Below are positions 55,094 to 63,275 of a DNA stretch of 64,000 nucleotides, piece after piece. A program made the position numbers and the translations under genes. Each line of letters begins with the position of its first letter. Positions within the stretch are counted from its first letter, which is position 1. This stretch comes from Verrucomicrobiota bacterium (lineage in GTDB: Bacteria > Verrucomicrobiota > Verrucomicrobiia > Opitutales > Opitutaceae): NCBI GenBank assembly GCA_023416735.1, contig JAEZGX010000025.1, positions 1 to 64,000 of the forward strand, in the 5' to 3' direction. Under the pieces are notes generated by a model. It saw only the letters and a program-made list of their open reading frames with translations. It had not been told where the DNA came from and made no database searches.

Positions 55094-56215
55094 ATGAACT
55101 CGATCTATCGCCCGTCTCGTCGTGAATTTGTCGGTCAATTTTCGCTCGCTGCTGCGGCGGCGCTGGCGCTGCCGCGAGGTTTGCGCGCGGCGAGTGGCGG
55201 GGGGAAGAAGCTCGGCGTGGCGCTGGTGGGACTCGGCGGGTATTCGGGCGGGCAGCTGGCGCCGGCGTTGCAGCGGACGGAGTTTTGCGAGTTGAAAGGT
55301 TTGGTCTCGGGCACGCCCTCGAAGCTGGTGAGCTGGCGCGAGAAATACGGAGTGCCGGAGAAGAACTGCTACAGTTACGAGGACATGGACCGGATCGTGG
55401 ACAATCCCGATATCGACATCGTGTATATCGTGACGCCGCCTGGCACGCACAAGGACCTCACGATTCGCGCGGCGAAAGCGGGGAAACATGTGATCTGCGA
55501 AAAGCCCATGGCGCCGACGGTCAAGGAGTGCGAGGAGATGATCGCGGCGTGCAAGAAAGCGGGGAAGAAGTTGTCGATCGGGTATCGGTTGGAGTTCGAA
55601 CCGCATCACAACGAAATGGAGCGGCTGGCGCTCGATCCCTCGTTTGGGCCCTTCATGAAGATGGAAGGCGGATTTGGTTTCCGCGTTGGGGATGCGGGCA
55701 ACGGCTGGCGGTTGAACAAGGCGCTGGCGGCTGGCGGGCCGCTACCGGATGTGGGCGTTTATGTGATTCAGGCGGCGTGCCGTGGCGCGGGCAATAAGCT
55801 GCCGGTTGCGGTTACGGGGCGCGAATTGCCGAAGACGCGGCCGGAGCTTTTTGTCGAGGTGGAGGAAACGATCGAATGGACGATGGAGTTTGCGAACGGC
55901 GCGAAGTGCGAAGGCTGGAGCAGCTACAACGAAGGCCGGAACCGTTTCCGCGCCGAGAATGCGGATGGAAGCAAGTGGGCGGAGATCCAGCCGGCGTATA
56001 GTTATGGCGGGTTGAAAGGACGCACGAGCGAAGGGCCGATGAACGTGCAGAACGTGCCGCAGCAGGCGTTGCAGATGGATGACTTTGCGCGGTGCGTGCT
56101 CGAGGATCGCGAGTCGCCGGTGCCCGGTGAGATGGGGCGCGACCACATTGCGGTAATGGAGGCGATCTACGCTTCGGCGGCGCAGGGTGGGAAACGCGTC
56201 GAAGTGAAAGTGTGA
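55094..56215 (+). CDS. Tat-exported Gfo/Idh/MocA-family oxidoreductase
   Basis: 373 residues from 55094. The N-terminus is a twin-arginine signal (SRREFVGQFSLAAAAALALP). The Rossmann fold has VALVGLGGYSGGQLAPAL, and the family signature appears as VICEKPMAPTVKECEEMIAA. The substrate domain starts at YRLEFEPHHNEMERL. It resembles glucose-fructose oxidoreductase-like periplasmic enzymes. It lies 178 bp upstream of the MFS transporter gene, and the two may serve one sugar pathway. Confidence 0.9.
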   Translation: MNSIYRPSRREFVGQFSLAAAAALALPRGLRAASGGGKKLGVALVGLGGYSGGQLAPALQRTEFCELKGLVSGTPSKLVSWREKYGVPEKNCYSYEDMDRIVDNPDIDIVYIVTPPGTHKDLTIRAAKAGKHVICEKPMAPTVKECEEMIAACKKAGKKLSIGYRLEFEPHHNEMERLALDPSFGPFMKMEGGFGFRVGDAGNGWRLNKALAAGGPLPDVGVYVIQAACRGAGNKLPVAVTGRELPKTRPELFVEVEETIEWTMEFANGAKCEGWSSYNEGRNRFRAENADGSKWAEIQPAYSYGGLKGRTSEGPMNVQNVPQQALQMDDFARCVLEDRESPVPGEMGRDHIAVMEAIYASAAQGGKRVEVKV

Positions 56216-56393
56216 CGGGTGCGTGAGCGGGTCGCGGCTCGTTGGGGCTCGGGTGCAGAGTCTCCACCGGTGGGACGATCGGGCGACTTTGCGCTTTCCC
56301 CGCGGCGGTTTTCACCTTTGCTGAGCGCGTTTTGCTTCCCCTCGTCGAATAGACGTTTTCCCCAACCCCTACTGTGTTCCAGCGCTTCTCTAC

Positions 56394-57608
56394 ATGAGCA
56401 AAGACAACGCTTCCAAACTGTTCCTCGCGAGTTGCCTCGCTTTGATCGTGACCGCGATGACCTTCGCGATTCGCGCGGGCATCCTCACGGAACTCAGCCA
56501 AAACTTCGGCCTGACCGACACGCAACTCGGCTGGGTGAATTCGATGGCCTTCCTCGGATTCCCCGTGGCGATGATGGTCGGCGGGTTACTGTATAACTAT
56601 CTCGGCGCGCGGGCGCTGATGTATATCGCGTTCGCCGGTCACGTGGCCGGTTTGGTGTTGACGATCACGGCCGGCGGATTCTGGGGCCTGATCATTTCGA
56701 CCTTCTGCATCGGTTTCGCGAATGGCTCGGTGGAGGCGGCGTGCAATCCGTTGATCGCCGACATGTATCCAAAAAACCAGACAACGATGCTGAGCCGGTT
56801 CCATGTGTGGTTCCCGGGCGGCATTGTGATCGGCGCGCTGGTGTCGCAGTTCATGACCTCCGGTGGGATGAGCTGGCAGTGGCAGATTGCGACGATGCTG
56901 GCGCCGACGGCGATTTACGGCTGGCTGGTGTTTACGACGGAGTTTCCGAAGTCGGCGAACATCGAGACCTCGACCGGCACGAACATCAAAAGCCTCTTCA
57001 GTCCGCTGTATCTGTTCATGATCTTCTGCATGACGCTGACGGCCACCACGGAGCTCGGCACGCAGCAGTGGGTGGGGCGCATCTTGAGCGAGACCGGAGC
57101 GCACCCGATGATGGTGCTTGCGCTGGGCACCGGCTTGATGGCGGTGGGTCGTCAGTTTGCGGGTCCCATCGTGCACAAGCTGCACACGGTCGGCGTGCTG
57201 TTGGTGTCGGCGATCGTGGCGGCGGTGGGTCTGTTCCTGCTGAGCAAGGCGACGGGCGGAATGGTGTATGTGGCGGTGATCGTGTTTGCGTTGGGCGTCT
57301 GCTATTTCTGGCCCTGCATGATCGGATTCACGAGCGAGTATATCCCGAAGACGGGCGCGCTTGGCATGTCGCTGATGGGCGGCGCGGGTATGTTTGCGGT
57401 GTCGATTTGGAATCCGGTGATCGGAGGCTGGATCGACGAAAACCGCGCGGAGGCGGCGCAGACGCTGACCGATCCGTCGACGATCGAGCTGGCGGCGGGT
57501 CAGGCGACGTTGACGAACATGCTGACCTTCCCGCTCGTGCTGATCGTGGCGTTCGGTGTTTTGTTCGCGGTTCGCGGCAAGCTCGCGAAAGGGGCTCACA
57601 CGCACTGA
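56394..57608 (+). CDS. Major facilitator superfamily transporter
   Basis: 404 residues with about twelve hydrophobic segments. Loop 2-3 shows GGLLYNYLGARALMY, and conserved family positions include NPLIADMYPKNQTTMLSRFH and GFTSEYIPKTGALGMSLMGG, a pattern seen in sugar MFS carriers of the FucP/GlcP type. The inner-membrane carrier is probably proton-coupled. The upstream oxidoreductase suggests a carbohydrate substrate. A strong terminator follows at 57635. Confidence 0.9.
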   Translation: MSKDNASKLFLASCLALIVTAMTFAIRAGILTELSQNFGLTDTQLGWVNSMAFLGFPVAMMVGGLLYNYLGARALMYIAFAGHVAGLVLTITAGGFWGLIISTFCIGFANGSVEAACNPLIADMYPKNQTTMLSRFHVWFPGGIVIGALVSQFMTSGGMSWQWQIATMLAPTAIYGWLVFTTEFPKSANIETSTGTNIKSLFSPLYLFMIFCMTLTATTELGTQQWVGRILSETGAHPMMVLALGTGLMAVGRQFAGPIVHKLHTVGVLLVSAIVAAVGLFLLSKATGGMVYVAVIVFALGVCYFWPCMIGFTSEYIPKTGALGMSLMGGAGMFAVSIWNPVIGGWIDENRAEAAQTLTDPSTIELAAGQATLTNMLTFPLVLIVAFGVLFAVRGKLAKGAHTH

Positions 57609-57634
57609 GTCGTCCGAGCAGATTAAGTTTTTCG

Positions 57635-57660
57635 GCCCGCCGGCGACGGCGGGCTTTTTT
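57635..57660 (+). terminator. Intrinsic terminator
   Basis: 8-bp stem GCCCGCCG / CGGCGGGC with GCGA loop and TTTTTT, 26 bp after the MFS stop. Confidence 0.9.
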
Positions 57661-57779
57661 GTGCGGTGAGCGCAACCTGCGTTGCCGGTGGGTGGAAAGG
57701 CTGAGACCACGTAAAACGCACAGGATTCGGGATTTTCCCCCAAGAACCGCAGGTTTAGGTGCCGGTCTGCGGGCGTGTT

Positions 57780-58187
57780 ATGAAAACCTCGAACTTTGCC
57801 CCGATCCTTCTTCTTGGCGGTGCCGTTGCCTTGCTCGGCGGCTGCGCGTCGGGTCCGGACTCGCATGTTGTTTCCTCTCCGCCTCCCGGTCCGCCGACCG
57901 CGGTGGCTTCACAGCCGGTGGTTGTCGCCACGCCTACCGCCACGCCGGCTGGGCAGAACACGGTGGTGGTCACGCAAGCTCCGCCGCAATCGCAGCCGGA
58001 AGTGGTGCCGGCGCGTCCGACCTCGAATCACGTCTGGGTGCCGGGTTACTGGACCTGGCGTAACAATCGTTATGAATGGGTGGCGGGCCACTGGTCGGTG
58101 CCGCCGCGTTCGGGCGTGACCTGGGTGCCGCCGCGCTGGGAGCCGGAAGGTGGCGCGTATCGGTATTACGAGGGGTATTGGGATTAA
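57780..58187 (+). CDS. YXWGXW-repeat-type lipoprotein
   Basis: 135 residues from 57780 (MKTSNFAPILLLGGAVALLGGC, lipobox Cys22). A Pro/Val/Thr-rich linker (about 25-75) precedes aromatic repeats: HVWVPGYWTWRNNRYEWVAG, HWSVPPRSGVTWVPPRWEPE and YRYYEGYWD. Such repeats occur in surface lipoproteins of Gram-negative bacteria, with no assigned role. It stands alone with a terminator at 58218. Confidence 0.85.
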   Translation: MKTSNFAPILLLGGAVALLGGCASGPDSHVVSSPPPGPPTAVASQPVVVATPTATPAGQNTVVVTQAPPQSQPEVVPARPTSNHVWVPGYWTWRNNRYEWVAGHWSVPPRSGVTWVPPRWEPEGGAYRYYEGYWD

Positions 58188-58217
58188 AGATACACGCGAA
58201 GAGCTGTCTGGTTGATG

Positions 58218-58250
58218 CGCGGCGCGAAGAAATTCGCGCCGCGTTTATTT
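58218..58250 (+). terminator. Intrinsic terminator
   Basis: 11-bp stem CGCGGCGCGAA / TTCGCGCCGCG with GAAA loop and TTTATTTT tail, 31 bp after the YXWGXW lipoprotein stop. Confidence 0.88.
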
Positions 58251-58438
58251 TGAGGGGGTGGAGCACAGGCAGGGCGGCGGGCTACAGTGATGCCTGATGG
58301 AGAGAAATGAGTCGGCCTGATGAAGCGGCGGCCGGTTTCGAGTGGGGCGAGTTGAAGGAGCGGCCCGATAGCGGAGCGAACGGAGCGAAGTAAGTTGTGC
58401 GCAGCGGGACGGGCTTTGGTCCGCCTCGCGATACGCAC

Positions 58439-59050
58439 GTGAAATCCAGCTTCCCATTTCCTTCGCTGCGCGGCCTGGCGGTTTTCGCCGGGATGGGATG
58501 CATCGTGGGTTTTTCCGCTGGCTGCGCGACGGTGGCGCAGACGCAGGCAAACACGGATGGGGCGCCGCGCAGCGAAGCGAAGGCCGATCATCGCCCTTCG
58601 AAGATGGGCAAGGCGAGTGCGACGTTGACGACGGGGCGGGTGTTCACGCGGGCGGAGATGCAGCGGCAGACGGCGACGAACTATTTCGGGGATCAAACGT
58701 ATGCGGAGGTGAACAGCGCGTGGTTGCCGAAATTCCATGAAGAGTTTCGGCGGGAGCTGCATCGGCTGGGCATCGTGCGATGGAACGAACGCTTCGACTG
58801 CAATCGGTTCACGGACCTGTTCATCGCGCTGGCCCAGGCCCGGTTTTATCGAGAGATGTTTCACTCCGACACGCCGGCGCGGGCTTTGGCGATGGGGCCG
58901 TATTGGTATGTTCGCGACAATGGCCAGGGCACGCATGCGGTGGTGCAGGTGCTGACCGAGCGCGGGCGGATTTTTGTGGATCCGCAGTCAGGCCGGGAGG
59001 TGCAGCTGACGAGGACGGAGACGGCGCTGGCGTATTTTCAGTTTTTTTGA
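58439..59050 (+). CDS. Lipoprotein with a candidate Cys-His-Asp cysteine-protease triad
   Basis: 203 residues from a GTG at 58439 (MKSSFPFPSLRGLAVFAG), lipobox FSAGC (Cys29). A His/Ser-rich spacer is followed by a compact domain containing ERFDCNRFTDLF (Cys121), GQGTHAVVQVLTERG (His166) and RIFVDPQSGRE (Asp181). The order and spacing fit transglutaminase-like or papain-like cysteine peptidases, where a DCxxF helix start precedes HAV and a D strand. I name no family. It ends 88 bp before the ABC transporter genes. Confidence 0.72.
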   Translation: MKSSFPFPSLRGLAVFAGMGCIVGFSAGCATVAQTQANTDGAPRSEAKADHRPSKMGKASATLTTGRVFTRAEMQRQTATNYFGDQTYAEVNSAWLPKFHEEFRRELHRLGIVRWNERFDCNRFTDLFIALAQARFYREMFHSDTPARALAMGPYWYVRDNGQGTHAVVQVLTERGRIFVDPQSGREVQLTRTETALAYFQFF

Positions 59051-59138
59051 GCGCGCCACGAGCGAAAGCGAAGGGATTGGTATTTGGGGCGCGGCGAAAC
59101 GATTTGAGGGACGGCGCGTCTTGGCTTGTCTCGATCGC

Positions 59139-59804
59139 ATGCTGGACGTCGCGCAATTGAAGAAATCGTTTGTCGGGCCCGATGGGGCTCGGGTGGACAT
59201 CGTGAGCGTGGAGGTGTTTTCGTTGGCGGCGGGAGAGCAGGTGGCGTTGCGCGGCGAAAGCGGTTCAGGGAAGACGACGTTTTTGCATTTGGTCGCGGGT
59301 ATCCTGGCGGCAGATACAGGGCGGGTGACGATCGATGGCGCCGAGATGACGGCGTTGAGCGAGCCGAGGCGCGATCGGCTGCGCGCGGAGAAGATCGGGT
59401 ATATTTTTCAGACCTTCAATTTGCTGCAGGGATATACGGTGCTCGAGAACGTGGTGCTCGGGATGTCGTTTGGGCCGCATGGGGTGGGGCGGGCGCATGC
59501 GAAGGAGTTGTTGGAGCGAGTCGGACTCGGGGAGCGGTTGAATCATTTTCCGCGGCAGCTTTCGACGGGGCAGCAGCAGCGCGTGGCGGTGGCACGGGCG
59601 TTGGCAAATAAACCGAAACTCGTGCTGGCTGACGAGCCGACGGGGAATCTGGATCGCAAGCACGCGACGGAGGCGTTGAGGCTGATTCGCGAAGTGTGTC
59701 GTGAAAACGGAGCGGCGCTCCTGTTGGTGAGCCACGACGAGGCGGTGTTGGGGGAGTTCGAGGTGCGGAAAGATTTCCGGGAAATAAACGCGGTGGCGAA
59801 ATGA
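59139..59804 (+). CDS. MacB/LolD-type ABC transporter ATP-binding protein
   Basis: 221 residues from 59139 (MLDVAQLKKSFVGPDGARVD). Walker A GESGSGKTT (about 39-47), Q-loop YIFQTFNLLQGYTVLENV, signature LSTGQQQRVAVARAL, Walker B KLVLADEPTGNLD and switch His in LLLVSHDEA. The YIFQTFNLL and ENV features are typical of the MacB/LolD/FtsE group. It powers the FtsX-type permease encoded 28 bp downstream. Confidence 0.96.
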   Translation: MLDVAQLKKSFVGPDGARVDIVSVEVFSLAAGEQVALRGESGSGKTTFLHLVAGILAADTGRVTIDGAEMTALSEPRRDRLRAEKIGYIFQTFNLLQGYTVLENVVLGMSFGPHGVGRAHAKELLERVGLGERLNHFPRQLSTGQQQRVAVARALANKPKLVLADEPTGNLDRKHATEALRLIREVCRENGAALLLVSHDEAVLGEFEVRKDFREINAVAK

Positions 59805-59832
59805 CGGCCGCAGGTTCAAAGCTCCACGTTTC

Positions 59833-61035
59833 ATGACTCTTCCACTGATCATTTATCGTTCGCTGCGGCAGCATGCGCTTTCGACGGTCGTGACGGCGGG
59901 GAGCATCGCGCTGGCGTGCGGGTTGTTGATGTGCGTGTGGGCGGTGAAGACGCAGTCGCAGGCGGCGTTCACGTCGACGACGACGGGCTTCGATGCGGTG
60001 TTGGGCGCGCGCGGGTCGAAGCTGCAGTTGGTGTTGAACGCGATTTTCCATCTCGAAGCGTCGCCGGGGAACATCGCGTGGACGGATTATGAAGCGATCA
60101 AGCGGCATCCGGCGGTGAAGACGGCGGTGCCGATCGCGGTGGGCGACAATCTGCGCGGCTATCGGCTGGTGGGGACGTTGCCGGAGTTGCTGACCGACGT
60201 GGAGTTTTCGCCCGGACGAAAATTCGCGTTGAGCGGCGGGCGGATCTTTGCGGCGGATGCGCACGAGGCGGTGGTGGGAAGTTTCGCGGCGGAGAAGCTT
60301 CGGCTGAAAACGGGGGACACGTTTCATCCCTTTCACGGGCTGACCTTCGACGAGAAGACGCAGCACGCGGAGACTTACACGGTGACGGGCGTGTTGGAGC
60401 CGACAAACACGCCGGCGGACCGGGTGATTTGGATTCCGCTGGGCGGGATTCAAAAGATGAGCGGGCACGATCCGCGCGCGGCGACGGATATCAGCGCGGT
60501 GTTGATTCAACTGCGGGCGAGCACGGCGGGGTTCATGCTCGACATGATGTATAACCGGCAGGGCAACCGCCTGACCTTCGCGTATCCGGTGGGGACGATC
60601 GTCGCGGAGTTGTTTCAGAAGATTTCGTGGTTCGATCGCGTGTTGGAGCTCGTCGCTTATCTGGTGGCGCTGGTGGCGGCGGGCAGCGTGTTGGCGAGCA
60701 TCTACAATTCGATGAACGCGCGGCGGCGGGACCTGGCGATCTTGCGGGCGCTGGGAGCGAAGCGGCGGACGATTTTTGGAGCGGTCGTGTGCGAGGCGGC
60801 GGTGATCGGCGTGATGGGAGCGGTGGTCGGACTGGGAATCTATGTCGTGCTGTTCAGCGGTGTGGCCGGCGTGGTGCGGGCGCAGACCGGCGTGGTGCTC
60901 GACGTGTGGAGATGGGAAGCGGTGCTCGCGATCGCGCCGGTGGCGATGGTGGGGTTGTGCGCGCTCGGCGGAATCGTGCCGGCGGTGAAGGCGTATCGCA
61001 CGCCAGTGGCGGAGACCCTCGCTCCGGTGTCGTGA
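59833..61035 (+). CDS. FtsX/MacB-type ABC transporter permease
   Basis: 400 residues: one N-terminal helix (about 15-38; STVVTAGSIALACGLLMCVW), a periplasmic MacB_PCD-like domain (about 40-270) and three C-terminal helices (about 277-300, 320-350 and 365-388). The conserved NARRRDLAILRALGAKRRTI segment contacts the ATPase. Such pairs act as mechanotransmission exporters rather than classic channels. DUF3299 downstream suggests a metal- or envelope-related client. Confidence 0.93.
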   Translation: MTLPLIIYRSLRQHALSTVVTAGSIALACGLLMCVWAVKTQSQAAFTSTTTGFDAVLGARGSKLQLVLNAIFHLEASPGNIAWTDYEAIKRHPAVKTAVPIAVGDNLRGYRLVGTLPELLTDVEFSPGRKFALSGGRIFAADAHEAVVGSFAAEKLRLKTGDTFHPFHGLTFDEKTQHAETYTVTGVLEPTNTPADRVIWIPLGGIQKMSGHDPRAATDISAVLIQLRASTAGFMLDMMYNRQGNRLTFAYPVGTIVAELFQKISWFDRVLELVAYLVALVAAGSVLASIYNSMNARRRDLAILRALGAKRRTIFGAVVCEAAVIGVMGAVVGLGIYVVLFSGVAGVVRAQTGVVLDVWRWEAVLAIAPVAMVGLCALGGIVPAVKAYRTPVAETLAPVS

Positions 61036-61119
61036 GAAAAGCGTGAATGCTCGTGCTACTCACTTCCGCGGCGGGGCAAAGCTTTTGACGGTTGGTCCAC
61101 GGTGTGCAGCGTTTTCACG

Positions 61120-61638
61120 ATGATGAAAGTTTTCGGAGCGATGATGGCGGCGGTGGTGTTGAGCGGGGCAGCGGTGTTGGCGCAGGACGCGGCACCGGCG
61201 GGGGAGCCGGAATTGGAGAATGGTTACCTGGTGCTCGGTTTTGATCGGCTGGCGGCATTCCCGTTTGTGGCGCCGCCGTTCGATCCGAATGCGGATGCGA
61301 ACACGCCGCCGCCGACAGGCGAGGAGCAGATTCCCGCGCAGGTGAAAGCGTGGAGTGGAAAGAAGGCGATCGTGACGGGCTATATGTTGCCGACGCGGAT
61401 GGCGGAGGGGCTCGTGACAGAATTTCTCTTGGTGAAGGATCCGGCGATGTGCTGTTACGGAACGGTGCCGAACATGAACGAGTGGGTGGTGGTGAAGATG
61501 GCGAAAGGGGTTCGTCCGTTGATGGACGTGCCGATCGCGTTTCACGGCGAGTTCAAGGTCGGGGCGATGTTCGAGAACGGCTACATGACCGGCATCTATC
61601 TTCTCGAAGGGGAAAAAATGGGCGAGGTCCGCGGCTGA
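61120..61638 (+). CDS. Exported DUF3299-domain protein
   Basis: 172 residues from the ATG pair at 61120/61123; signal peptide about 1-22. The DUF3299 body shows KKAIVTGYMLPTRMAEGLVT, EFLLVKDPAMCCYGTVPNMN and VPIAFHGEFKVG, including the conserved Cys pair. The function is unknown. I recall that DUF3299 genes often follow MacB/LolCD-like ABC pairs, as here (84 bp). A periplasmic partner of the transporter is the likely role. Confidence 0.88.
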   Translation: MMKVFGAMMAAVVLSGAAVLAQDAAPAGEPELENGYLVLGFDRLAAFPFVAPPFDPNADANTPPPTGEEQIPAQVKAWSGKKAIVTGYMLPTRMAEGLVTEFLLVKDPAMCCYGTVPNMNEWVVVKMAKGVRPLMDVPIAFHGEFKVGAMFENGYMTGIYLLEGEKMGEVRG

Positions 61639-61682
61639 CGGCGGGGAAAGGTAGCCAGCGAGGGGAAGGCGAGCGGAGCGCG

Positions 61683-62138
61683 TCAGCGCGAAATGTCGCG
61701 TTGCGTGAGGATTTTGAAACCGCAGCGATTGAGGGCTTGGGCGGCGACATCGCTGTCTTCGACGTGGAGGACGAGAGCGGCTTCGTCGGCGGGGCGTTTG
61801 ATGAAGCTGTAAACGTAATGGACGTTGATCTCGGCGATGAAGAGAGCGGAGAGGACGCCGCGTAATTTGGACTCGTCGCCGATCTCGACCGCGAGCACCT
61901 CGCATTCGGTGTAGGGAAAATCGTTGTTCACCATCAGCTCGCGGGCTTTGTCGGGATCGTCGACGATCACGCGGATGATGGCGCTATCGGTGGTATCGAG
62001 GACGGTGATCGCCATGATGTGGACGTTGTTGTCCTTGAAGAGGGCGACGAGGTCGTTGAGTCGGCCGACGCGGTTTTCGGCGAAGACGGAAAATTGCTTT
62101 ACCGGATCCTGGGCGATCGAGAGATGCGGCGCGGGCAT
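61683..62138 (-). CDS. Tandem ACT-domain regulatory protein
   Basis: 151 residues with two ACT domains (about 13-75 and 82-148): KQFSVFAENRVGRLNDLVAL and CEVLAVEIGDESKLRGVLSA as their openings. ACT domains bind amino acids. No enzyme is fused or adjacent, so it is probably a free-standing regulator or acetolactate-synthase-like small subunit. It is divergent from the CDF gene with only 26 bp between starts. Confidence 0.85.
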   Translation of the reverse strand: MPAPHLSIAQDPVKQFSVFAENRVGRLNDLVALFKDNNVHIMAITVLDTTDSAIIRVIVDDPDKARELMVNNDFPYTECEVLAVEIGDESKLRGVLSALFIAEINVHYVYSFIKRPADEAALVLHVEDSDVAAQALNRCGFKILTQRDISR

Positions 62139-62164
62139 GGCGGGGAAACGTGGGCGGGGGGACC

Positions 62165-63133
62165 ATGGTGGTCAATCGCGGGCTGGCGAAGGCGGCGGCG
62201 GCCGCCTACGGTGCGCGGGTGGGATCCGATCTGCCTGAGCACCATGCGGCGATGCAGCGGCGGGCGCGCGCAAGTGCGTCGCTGGTGTTGCGTGGAATTT
62301 TCCTGAACGTGGTGGCGGCGGCGTTGAAGTTTGCGGGAGGGATTTTCGGGAACACGTATGCGCTGATCGCGGATGGCGTGGAGTCGCTGCTGGATATTTT
62401 GTCCTCGGTGCTGGTGTGGGCGGGGTTTCGCGTGGCCTCGCGTCCGCCGGATGAGGACCATCCGTATGGGCATGGGAAGGCGGAGCCGCTGGCGGCGATG
62501 TCGGTGGCGGTGTTCATTTTTGCGGCGGCGGGATGGATTGGTTATCACGCGGTGCGCGAGATCATCACGCCGCATCAAGGTCCGCATTGGCTGACGCTGC
62601 CGTTGCTGGCGGGAATCGTGGGAGCGAAGGTTTGGTTTTCGCGGCGGTTGCGCGCGGCGGGGGAGGATGAAGGCAGCACGGCGCTCGGGGCGGAAGCGGT
62701 GCATCATCATGCAGACGCGGTGACCTCGGCGGCGGCGTTTGTGGGCATCGCGATCGGCGTGATCGGAGGTGAAGGTTATGAAGCGGCGGACGATTGGGCG
62801 GCGTTGTTGGCGTGCGGGGTAATCGCTTTCAACGGGGCGAACATGCTCAATCGTGCGTTGAGTGACGTGATGGATACGGCGGTGCCGGAGACGATGGAAA
62901 ATGAAGTGCGGGCGCGGGCGTTGGAGGTGCCGGGGGTGCGCGGATTGGACAAGTGTCGCGTGCGCAAGAGCGGGCTGAGTTATCTCGTGGATATCCAGGT
63001 GTGCGTGGATGGGGAAATCACGGTGCGCGAAGGACACGACATCGCGCACGCGGTGAAAGATGCGCTGCTCGCGTCGGCGTTGCGTGTCATCGACGTGTCG
63101 GTGCACGTGGAGCCGATGAAGCACCACGGATGA
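62165..63133 (+). CDS. Cation diffusion facilitator (CDF) metal exporter
   Basis: 322 residues from 62165 after a GGGGGG stretch; a GTG at 62150 is possible. Six predicted helices. The TM2 metal site reads IADGVESLLDILSS and the TM5 site HHHADAVTSAAAF, with the HxxxD pattern of Zn/Co/Fe carriers. The histidines in HPYGHGKAEPLAA are also typical. The C-terminal cytosolic dimerisation domain (about 235-318) has GVRGLDKCRVRKSG and the VSVHVEP ending. It exports divalent cations by proton antiport. Confidence 0.95.
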   Translation: MVVNRGLAKAAAAAYGARVGSDLPEHHAAMQRRARASASLVLRGIFLNVVAAALKFAGGIFGNTYALIADGVESLLDILSSVLVWAGFRVASRPPDEDHPYGHGKAEPLAAMSVAVFIFAAAGWIGYHAVREIITPHQGPHWLTLPLLAGIVGAKVWFSRRLRAAGEDEGSTALGAEAVHHHADAVTSAAAFVGIAIGVIGGEGYEAADDWAALLACGVIAFNGANMLNRALSDVMDTAVPETMENEVRARALEVPGVRGLDKCRVRKSGLSYLVDIQVCVDGEITVREGHDIAHAVKDALLASALRVIDVSVHVEPMKHHG

Positions 63134-63275
63134 TTTTGCGGGTCGAAAGGCGGCTGGTGGTCTCTGCAAAAAGCACTCAGTTTGGCACAACGACTGCGGA
63201 AGATTTTGTAGAGAACACGCAGCCGGCAGTCGTTTTCGGGCGTTAGCTGCCGCCACGTATCACCCACAATCTACT

